Shown here piece by piece: positions 1 to 4,513 of a stretch of DNA of 5,593 nt (positions within the stretch are counted from its first letter, which is position 1; each line of letters opens with the position of its first letter). The notes under the pieces were generated by a model that did no database searches, had not been told where the DNA came from, and was given only the letters and a program-made list of their open reading frames with translations. The DNA lies in contig VBCT01000238.1 in the NCBI GenBank assembly GCA_005882235.1, positions 1-5,593 on the forward strand, given 5' to 3'. Origin of the DNA: Betaproteobacteria bacterium (lineage in GTDB: Bacteria > Pseudomonadota > Gammaproteobacteria > Burkholderiales > SG8-39). Both the position numbers and the translations under genes were made by a program.

Positions 1-171
1 TACGACGGCGTACACATGGTTGCCGCCGAGACGGATCATGAGGGAGACGGGACTGGTGCGCACCACCTCCAGACCGAGGAACTCCTCGTAGAAACGGCGG
101 GTCGCCTCGAGATCTTTCGAGCCGAGCGTGCCGTGGGAGATGAATTTCGTCTTGAGCACCGAACGAGCCAT
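1..171 (-). CDS. VOC-superfamily (glyoxalase/extradiol dioxygenase fold) protein, N-terminal part only
   Basis: The first 57 codons are visible; the rest lies beyond the left edge. The protein starts MARSVLKTKFISHGTLGSKD and continues with a FYEEFLGLEVV stretch. This is the usual first beta-alpha-beta unit of VOC-fold proteins: a His on strand 1 (H13, the normal first metal ligand), then D-L-E-x-x-x-x-F-Y-x-x-x-L-G-L. VOC proteins are metal-dependent enzymes such as glyoxalase I, extradiol dioxygenases, epimerases and fosfomycin-type resistance proteins, and this fragment cannot tell them apart. The ATG lies 4 bp after the stop of the upstream Bug gene, with GGAG 7 nt before it, so translation is probably coupled. 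Beside an FAH-family enzyme, a role in aromatic or keto-acid breakdown is plausible but inferred. The fold call is fairly sure and the specific function is open. Confidence 0.8.
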   Translation of the reverse strand, partial: MARSVLKTKFISHGTLGSKDLEATRRFYEEFLGLEVVRTSPVSLMIRLGGNHVYAVV

Positions 172-175
172 GGCG

Positions 176-1171
176 CTACTCCAGCTTGATTCCAGATTCC
201 TTGATGACCTGTCCCCACATCCGATGGTCGGCGCGCACGCGCTCGGCAAATGCCGGAGCCGGTCCGCCGAGCGGCTCGGCGCCGACCTCGAGCAACCGCT
301 GCCTCGCTTTCGGATCCTCGATCACCGCCTGGAGCTTCTCGTTCAGCAGCCGCACGATTTCGAGACCCGTGCCTTTCGGCGCAAAGATGCCGAACCAGGC
401 GCTCATCTCCCAGCCGGGCAGTCCCGCCTCCGCGGAGGTCGGCACCTCGGGCAGCCCGGCGAGGCGCCGCTTCGATCCGGCCGCGAGCGCGCGCAGCGCG
501 CCGCTCTTGAGATGCGGGCGCGCCGAGCCGTAGCTCATCGACATGATCTGCAGGCGGCCCGCGATCAGATCGGGGAGCGCCGGCCCCACGCCCTTGTAGG
601 GCACGTGCACGAGCTGCAGGCCCGCGAGGCGCGCGAATTGATCGGCGGCGAGGTGCGGCGGGCTGCCGGTTCCCGCCGAGCCGTAGTAGACCTTCCCCGG
701 GTTCGCCCTGGCGTAAGCGATGAACTCCGCGAGATCCCTGGCTGCAATGGAATTCGGGACGACCAGGATGTGCGGCGCCTCGGCGAAGTTGAACACCGGA
801 ACGAGATCGACCAGCGGATCGAAGACGAGCGAGTGCTCGAGGAAAGGCTTGATGACGAGATTTCCCCCTGCGCAGATCATCAGGGTGTGTCCGTCGGCCG
901 GCGATTTCACCACGTATTCGATCGCGACGTTGCCCGAAGCGCCCGCCTTGTTCTCGACCACGACCTGCCGGCCGAGCTGCTGCGCGAGGCCCTCGGCGGC
1001 GAGACGCCCGAGGATATCGGTGAGCCCACCGGGGGACGTGTCGACCACCATGCGGACCGCGCGGCTCGGATAAGCGCCCTGGGCCCTGGCGGACACCGCT
1101 CCCGCGCCCAGGACGAGGGCGAGGAGGCACCCGGTTGCGATCCGCATGAAATTGCGCGGCGGTAAGCGCAT
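176..1171 (-). CDS. Bug/TctC-family tripartite tricarboxylate transporter substrate-binding protein (copy C)
   Basis: This 331-residue protein has the normal length for the Bug family of periplasmic receptors, which bind carboxylates and similar small organic ligands and either feed a TctAB-type permease or act as sensors. It has an exported N-terminus: Arg residues, a hydrophobic core (about 12-27) and a likely cut after ARA at residue 30. Family marks are YPSRAVR at 34-40, the ligand loop PGGLTD at 47-52, ENKAG at 73-77, HVPYKG at 189-194, and PTSAEAGLPGWE near 244-255. It is the close paralogue of the Bug protein at 3163-4149 (199 of 298 mature residues identical, no gaps). The ATG follows the upstream stop by 6 bp with only a weak AAGAAA site, so coupling is likely. 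A second ATG at codon 9 has no better site and would shorten the basic n-region. The ligand is unknown. Confidence 0.93.
   Translation of the reverse strand: MRLPPRNFMRIATGCLLALVLGAGAVSARAQGAYPSRAVRMVVDTSPGGLTDILGRLAAEGLAQQLGRQVVVENKAGASGNVAIEYVVKSPADGHTLMICAGGNLVIKPFLEHSLVFDPLVDLVPVFNFAEAPHILVVPNSIAARDLAEFIAYARANPGKVYYGSAGTGSPPHLAADQFARLAGLQLVHVPYKGVGPALPDLIAGRLQIMSMSYGSARPHLKSGALRALAAGSKRRLAGLPEVPTSAEAGLPGWEMSAWFGIFAPKGTGLEIVRLLNEKLQAVIEDPKARQRLLEVGAEPLGGPAPAFAERVRADHRMWGQVIKESGIKLE
179..182 (-). promoter_or_regulatory. Ribosome binding site of the VOC gene, overlapping the upstream stop
   Basis: On the minus strand GGAG ends 7 nt before the ATG at 171. It overlaps the last Glu codon and the TAG stop of the preceding Bug gene. 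It supports the ATG at 171 as the start and suggests translational coupling. Confidence 0.6.
939..968. repeat. 30-bp identical block shared with the other close Bug gene (copy 1)
   Basis: This block is identical base for base to 3926-3955. It lies in the part of the Bug gene encoding QVVVENKAGA. Other shared stretches (such as 404-420 and 603-618) keep the same 2987-bp offset, so this is homology between paralogues, not a mobile repeat. A direct-repeat exchange here would delete the FAH gene and Bug protein B. Confidence 0.8.
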
Positions 1172-1177
1172 CGTTTC

Positions 1178-2164
1178 TTAGTCGATTCGGATGTTCGCTT
1201 TTTTCACGATGGCCGCGTAGCGCTCGTGCTCGCGCTTCAAGAGCGCGCCGAGATCCTCGGGCGAGCTCGACACCGGATCCATCCCGAGCGCGGCGTAGCG
1301 CTCGCGCAGGTCCCCCGCCTGCACCGCCTTGCGCACCTCGGCGGCGAGGCGCGCGCGCGTCTGGAGAGGCGTACCGGCCGGAGCGAGATAGCCGATCCAG
1401 GCAACCACTTCGAAGCCGGGCAGCTCGGCCGATTCGTGGACCGGCGCGACCTCCGGCAGCGCGTCGTTGCGCCGGGCGCTCGAGATGCCGTACGCCTTGA
1501 GGCGCCCGGATTTCACGTGACCGGCCGTCGCTGCGAGCGTCTCGAAAGCGTAGGTCACGTTGCCGTTCAACAGGTCGGTGATCGCCGGAACGCTGCCCTT
1601 GTAGGGTACGTGCGTCGCGCGGATACCTGCCATCGAGTTGAAAAACTCCGCCACCAGATGTCCGGTCGCCCCGGTGCCGGAGGACGCAAACGTGTATTTG
1701 TCCGGATTCGCGCGCGCGCTCGCGATGAATTCGCGGATCCCCGCCGCGGGAAACGCCGGGTTCGCGACGAGCACGTAGGGAACGGTCGCGATCAGGCTGA
1801 CCGGCGCGAACGCCTGCTCCGGATCGTAGGGGACCTTCTGGACGATGGGGTTGATCGAGATCGGGCCGGAGGAGCCCGCAAGCAGGGTGTAGCCGTCGGG
1901 AGCCGATTTCGCAACCGCGTCGGAGCCGATCACCCCGCCGGCGCCGGGGCGGTTGTCGACCACGAGGGGCTGCCCGAGCGATTCCGAGAGCTTGTGCGCG
2001 ACCAGCCGCGCCGAGAGATCCGTGGCCTGTCCCGGCGGCCAAGGCACGACGAGCCGGATCGGCCTGCTGGGGTAGCCGCTTTGCGCGGACGCGGACGCGG
2101 CGCACAGACCGAGAAAGATTCCGGCGGCGATCCTTCGCGTTCGTACGGCACAAAACGCTTTCAT
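1178..2164 (-). CDS. Bug/TctC-family periplasmic substrate-binding protein (copy B, divergent)
   Basis: This 328-residue Bug receptor has a signal peptide: MKAFCAVRTRR, a hydrophobic stretch at about 12-25, and a cut after ASA at residue 27, before QSG. The mature protein opens YPSRPIRLVV, and it carries NRPGAGG at 71-77, SAPDGYTLL at 87-95, and HVPYKG at 185-190. The ligand loop reads PPGQATD at 43-49, where most family members have PGG-x-x-D, so a Gln sits where the second Gly is expected. It is clearly less like the other two Bug proteins of this cluster than they are like each other, so it probably binds a different ligand. The ATG is well supported by GAGGAG 4 nt upstream. It follows the FAH gene by 81 bp and precedes the next Bug gene by 6 bp. 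No membrane subunit is encoded nearby. The family call is very sure and the ligand is unknown. Confidence 0.93.
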   Translation of the reverse strand: MKAFCAVRTRRIAAGIFLGLCAASASAQSGYPSRPIRLVVPWPPGQATDLSARLVAHKLSESLGQPLVVDNRPGAGGVIGSDAVAKSAPDGYTLLAGSSGPISINPIVQKVPYDPEQAFAPVSLIATVPYVLVANPAFPAAGIREFIASARANPDKYTFASSGTGATGHLVAEFFNSMAGIRATHVPYKGSVPAITDLLNGNVTYAFETLAATAGHVKSGRLKAYGISSARRNDALPEVAPVHESAELPGFEVVAWIGYLAPAGTPLQTRARLAAEVRKAVQAGDLRERYAALGMDPVSSSPEDLGALLKREHERYAAIVKKANIRID

Positions 2165-2168
2165 TCTG

Positions 2169-2174
2169 CTCCTC
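2169..2174 (-). promoter_or_regulatory. Ribosome binding site of Bug copy B
   Basis: On the minus strand GAGGAG is followed by CAGA and then the ATG at 2164. It is a strong match to the Shine-Dalgarno core, slightly close to the start, and it fixes this start. Confidence 0.65.
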
Positions 2175-2188
2175 GGACGTCGATCGCA

Positions 2189-2218
2189 AGTCTACGCCAT
2201 TGCCCGCGCCCGGGTCAT
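2189..2218 (-). promoter_or_regulatory. Possible internal promoter before Bug copy B
   Basis: The 81-bp gap between the FAH gene and Bug copy B is the widest in the cluster. On the minus strand it holds ATGACC (2213-2218), an 18-bp spacer and TAGACT (2189-2194), each matching 4 of 6 bases of the sigma70 boxes. Transcription would begin roughly 20 nt before the start codon. A 5-bp GC stem (2210-2214 with 2221-2225) overlaps the upstream box. Such matches arise by chance, so this is a weak call. Confidence 0.22.
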
Positions 2219-2245
2219 CGCCCGGATCGCAGGTCGCCGATCGCG

Positions 2246-3133
2246 CTAGCGCTCCGCGCGCACCGCGACTTCCATCTCGCCGATCCTCTCGATGCTGCCT
2301 CTCAGGTGATCGCCGTCGGCGAGCTTCGAGACGCCCGCCGGCGTCCCGGTCGTGATCAGCACTCCCGGCTTGAGCGTCATCACGTCCGAGAGGAAGCGAA
2401 TGTGCTCGCGAAGGCTGCAGATCATGTCGCCGGTATGCGCGCTCATGGCGAGCTTGCCGTTCTGCTCGACGCGGATCGCGAGGTTCTGCGGATCGTCGAT
2501 CTCGTCGCGCGTCACGATCCACGGTCCAAGGCCGGTGAAGGTGTCGAAGCCCTTGCGGATGTTGCGCGTGTTCTGCCTGCCCCGCCCCCAGGGATCGCGC
2601 TGGCTGAAGTCCCAGCAAATCGTGTAGCCGAACACGTGGTCGAGCGCCTGGTCTTCGCTGACGTGGCGCGCAGTCTTTCCGATCACCGCGCACAGTTCGC
2701 ATTCGAAATCCACGTCCCTGGATATTCTCGGAAGGATCACGGTCCCGCCCGGGCCGATGATCGAGGACGCGGGCTTAAGAAAAAACTCCGCCATCAGCTC
2801 GTCCTTGGAGAGGCCCGAGCGGTCGGACGAGCCCATTTTTTCCCGCATCTCCGCCTGGTGCGCCGTGTAGTTCGCGGCCGCTGCCCAGATCGCGGGCGGG
2901 TCGAGGAGCGGCGCGAGCAGTTTCACCTGCGCGAGCGGCACGGACGACCCGGTCTGCGACGCGAAGCGCGCGCACTTGGTCGCCGCAGGCTCGTTCGCGA
3001 GCCGCTCGATCACCTCGAGCATGGTGTGGCCCGGCTTCAGATGGCCCGCTTTCATGAGCGCGTCGCCTATCGGATACAGCCTTTCCCCGACCACGGCCCC
3101 CGCGAGACCCTCGTTGTAATGGCAGATCTTCAT
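2246..3133 (-). CDS. Fumarylacetoacetate hydrolase (FAH) family protein
   Basis: This 295-residue cytoplasmic enzyme belongs to the FAH / 2-oxohepta-3-ene-dioate hydratase-isomerase family, whose members hydrolyse, hydrate, decarboxylate or isomerise keto acids using Mg or Mn. A short N-terminal domain (about 1-75) precedes the FAH domain. Marks are NYTAHQAE at 88-95, FFLKPASS at 117-124, DFECELCAVIGK at 142-153, GYTICWDFSQRD at 169-180, GFDTFTGLGPWIVTRDE at 195-211, and TTGTPAGV at 261-268. The expected metal ligands E144, E146 and D175 are all present, so it should be active. The residue before D175 is Trp, where many relatives have Asn. The ATG at 3133 is chosen over an in-frame TTG at 3160 because GGGAG sits 6 nt before it and the family N-terminus begins there. 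It lies 29 bp after Bug copy A in the same operon. Family sure; substrate not determinable. Confidence 0.93.
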   Translation of the reverse strand: MKICHYNEGLAGAVVGERLYPIGDALMKAGHLKPGHTMLEVIERLANEPAATKCARFASQTGSSVPLAQVKLLAPLLDPPAIWAAAANYTAHQAEMREKMGSSDRSGLSKDELMAEFFLKPASSIIGPGGTVILPRISRDVDFECELCAVIGKTARHVSEDQALDHVFGYTICWDFSQRDPWGRGRQNTRNIRKGFDTFTGLGPWIVTRDEIDDPQNLAIRVEQNGKLAMSAHTGDMICSLREHIRFLSDVMTLKPGVLITTGTPAGVSKLADGDHLRGSIERIGEMEVAVRAER

Positions 3134-3139
3134 CGCCTT

Positions 3140-3144
3140 CTCCC
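3140..3144 (-). promoter_or_regulatory. Ribosome binding site deciding the FAH start
   Basis: On the minus strand GGGAG (within GAGGGAGAAGG, 3136-3146) stands 6 nt before the ATG at 3133. An upstream TTG at 3160 would place this purine run inside the coding sequence, which argues for the ATG. Confidence 0.65.
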
Positions 3145-3162
3145 TCGATTCCGAAGACAAGC

Positions 3163-4149
3163 TCAGTCGAGCTTCACGCCCGAGGCCCTGACGACCCTCT
3201 CCCAGGCGCGAGTGTCGGAGCGCACCAGCTCCGCAAACGCCTCCACGGAGCCGCCGACGGGCTCGATGCCGGATTCGAGCAGGCGTTGCCTCGCCTTCGA
3301 ATCGTCGATCACCGCCTGCATCTTCGAATTGACGAGCCTCACGATCCCGGGGCTCGTGCCCTTGGGCGCGAAAATTCCGAACCAGGTGGTCATCTCCCAG
3401 CCGGGCAGCCCGGCCTCGGCGGAGGTCGGCACCTGGGGCAAAGCGGCAAGACGCGTCTTCGCGGCCGCCGCGAGCGCCTTGAGCGCGCCGCTCTTCAGGT
3501 GCGCCTGCACGGGCGCGAGGCCCACCGAGAGCATCTGCACGCGGCCCGCGACGAGATCGGCGAGCGCCGGCCCCGTGCCTTTGTAGGGGACGTGCACGAG
3601 CTGCACGCCCGCGAGCCGCGCGAAGTGATCGGCGGCCAGGTGCGTGGTGCTTCCGGGACCCGCCGACGCGTAGTTCATCTTTCCCGGATTCGCCTTGGCG
3701 AGCGCGATGAATTCCCGCAGGTCGTTCACCGGAAGGGTCCCGGGCACGACCAGGAGCTGCGGCGCGCCGGCGACGTTGAAAACCGGCACGATGTCGCGGA
3801 GAGGATCGAACGGCAGGGAGCCGTACAGGAAAGGCGTGATGACGACGTTTCCGCCCGCCACGAGCAGCAGCGTGTAGCCGTCGGGCGCCGATTTCGCCAC
3901 GTGCTCGATCGCGAGATTGCCGGTGGCGCCCGCCTTGTTCTCGACCACGACCTGCGCTCCGAGCTGGACCGCCAGGCCTTCGGCCGACATGCGCGCGAGG
4001 TAGTCGGTGATGCCGCCCGGGGCGGTGCCCGCCACCAGGCGAATCGTCCTCGCGGGATACCCCGGGGACTGCGCGAGGGCGGCGCCGAGAATAAGCGCGC
4101 CGGCGAGAAGCGCGGCGAGCCGGATTGAGCCGATCGGATTGTCTTTCAT
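3163..4149 (-). CDS. Bug/TctC-family periplasmic substrate-binding protein (copy A, first gene of the cluster)
   Basis: This 328-residue Bug receptor is exported to the periplasm. It begins MKDNPIGSIRLAALLAGALI; the hydrophobic core ends in ALA at 24-26, a normal cleavage site before Q27. Family marks are YPARTIR at 31-37, the ligand loop PGGITD at 44-49, ENKAGATG at 70-77, SAPDGYTLL at 87-95, HVPYKG at 187-192, and PTSAEAGLPGWE at 241-252. It pairs with the Bug protein at 176-1171: from the mature Tyr to the stop both have 298 residues, align without gaps, and share about two thirds of positions. The frame is open further upstream to a GTG at 4239, but that would put 30 basic residues before the signal peptide. 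The chosen ATG lacks a clear Shine-Dalgarno site (TTCGCGACACC precedes it), so the start rests on the signal peptide. No clear promoter boxes were found upstream. Confidence 0.93.
   Translation of the reverse strand: MKDNPIGSIRLAALLAGALILGAALAQSPGYPARTIRLVAGTAPGGITDYLARMSAEGLAVQLGAQVVVENKAGATGNLAIEHVAKSAPDGYTLLLVAGGNVVITPFLYGSLPFDPLRDIVPVFNVAGAPQLLVVPGTLPVNDLREFIALAKANPGKMNYASAGPGSTTHLAADHFARLAGVQLVHVPYKGTGPALADLVAGRVQMLSVGLAPVQAHLKSGALKALAAAAKTRLAALPQVPTSAEAGLPGWEMTTWFGIFAPKGTSPGIVRLVNSKMQAVIDDSKARQRLLESGIEPVGGSVEAFAELVRSDTRAWERVVRASGVKLD
3926..3955. repeat. 30-bp identical block shared with the other close Bug gene (copy 2)
   Basis: Partner of 939-968 at an offset of 2987 bp. It encodes the conserved QVVVENKAGA segment of the Bug fold. 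It reflects paralogy plus shared codon use in a conserved motif. Confidence 0.8.
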
Positions 4150-4224
4150 GGTGTCGCGAAGGGAACGGTTTTCCGGCAACGGTAGCACAGGTTTTCGCGC
4201 CCGGGACGGTCCACGCCGTTCCTG

Positions 4225-4253
4225 TTGAACTTCCCGCACGCCGCGAGTAGCAT
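4225..4253 (+). promoter_or_regulatory. Candidate sigma70-type promoter for the small protein gene
   Basis: TTGAAC (4225-4230) and TAGCAT (4248-4253) are separated by 17 bp and match 4 of 6 bases at each box. Transcription would start near 4260, giving a leader of about 44 nt before the ATG at 4304. The spacing is ideal but the match is moderate. Confidence 0.4.
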
Positions 4254-4291
4254 GGATCGAATAAGGGGAGACCTGTCCATCACCTGATGTG

Positions 4292-4298
4292 AAAGGAG
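4292..4298 (+). promoter_or_regulatory. Strong ribosome binding site of the small protein gene
   Basis: AAAGGAG ends 5 nt before the ATG at 4304. It is one of the best Shine-Dalgarno matches in the window and is the main reason to trust such a short gene. The sequence AAGGAGTCCTT is self-complementary around its centre, but the loop would be too short for a stable hairpin. Confidence 0.7.
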
Positions 4299-4303
4299 TC
4301 CTT

Positions 4304-4459
4304 ATGTGCTACGAGTTCGACGAGATGTACTGGAAAGCGCGCCAGGCCGAGGAGGTCCGCCGGAAGAAGACGGCCGACGAGAGCAAGAAGGACAAGCCCT
4401 CCGTGCCCGCGAAGCCCGCCGCCCCCGAAGTGAAGCCTAAGGAACCCGTTCCGGCCTGA
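4304..4459 (+). CDS. Small conserved-type protein of unknown function, 51 aa
   Basis: This 51-residue protein starts MCYEFDEMYWKAR and continues with a charged, probably helical stretch (Q14-K30, rich in Glu, Arg and Lys). It ends in a Lys/Pro/Ala tail (about 31-51) with K-P and P-A-K-P-type repeats, probably disordered. No signal peptide, membrane segment or enzymatic motif is visible. Cys2 is the only cysteine. From memory, short proteins opening MCYE(F/Y) with Y-W-K-A-R recur in Betaproteobacteria without a known function; this needs a database check. Support for a real gene is the perfect AAAGGAG site, a promoter-like pair at 4225-4253, an open frame ending just before a long hairpin, and a patterned composition. 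It is divergent from the Bug cluster and convergent with the GGDEF-EAL gene, so it forms a single-gene unit. Confidence 0.78.
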   Translation: MCYEFDEMYWKARQAEEVRRKKTADESKKDKPSVPAKPAAPEVKPKEPVPA

Positions 4460-4475
4460 AGTCGCGCCGGTTTCT

Positions 4476-4513
4476 CGCGCAAACCCCGGCTCACACAGGT
4501 CGGGGTTCGCGCG
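4476..4513. terminator. Hairpin between convergent genes, probable two-way terminator
   Basis: The arms 4476-4488 and 4501-4513 pair over 12 of 13 positions: CGCGC, one A-C mismatch, then AACCCCG against CGGGGTT, a C, and GCGCG. The loop is 12 nt. It starts 17 bp after the small gene's stop and directly abuts the stop codon (4514-4516) of the GGDEF-EAL gene. No T-run follows on either strand, so it is not a textbook intrinsic terminator. It may instead protect 3' ends or act as a weak stop in both directions. Confidence 0.6.

Larger units (their letters stand above)
4150..4303. other. Divergent intergenic region with a cluster of ACGGT-type elements
   Basis: These 154 bp separate the leftward Bug/FAH cluster from the rightward small gene. 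They hold ACGGT at 4165-4169, 4179-4183 and 4206-4210, and the exact inverse pair GGAACGG (4162-4168) and CCGTTCC (4216-4222). GGGACGG (4203-4209) can pair with CCGTTCC across a 6-nt centre with one G-T pair. This could be an operator region for a regulator encoded outside the window, or chance in GC-rich DNA. Confidence 0.3.

Noticed and set aside
128..1165. 345-codon plus-strand open frame, and similar ones at 3286-4128 and 4818-5240
   Set aside because: Each is antisense to a gene with clear family motifs and has no signature of its own. The frames at 128-1165 and 3286-4128 look alike only because the Bug genes below them are paralogues.
2101..2164. Lipoprotein signal in Bug copy B (Cys21)
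   Set aside because: The residues before Cys21 are L-G-L, which does not fit a lipobox, and a normal ASA cleavage site follows.
2210..2225. Small stem (CCGGG/CCCGG) between the FAH gene and Bug copy B as a terminator
   Set aside because: Only five pairs, no T-run, and the next gene follows at once in the same direction.
36..2702. 888-codon open frame on the minus strand across several genes
   Set aside because: It overlaps the VOC, two Bug and FAH genes in another frame. Its translation is Arg/Gly/Ala-rich low-complexity sequence with no domain; long empty frames are expected at this G+C.
1226..3586. 786-codon plus-strand open frame
   Set aside because: Antisense to the Bug and FAH genes, Arg/His/Asp-rich with no recognisable domain. 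It is explained by the codon bias of the real genes.
4150..4239. N-terminal extension of Bug copy A to a GTG at 4239
   Set aside because: It would place 30 Arg/Pro-rich residues before a complete signal peptide and lacks a Shine-Dalgarno site.
4309..4494. 61-codon minus-strand open frame opposite the small gene
   Set aside because: It would run through the hairpin region and has no ribosome binding site. The plus-strand frame has a strong one and a patterned product.
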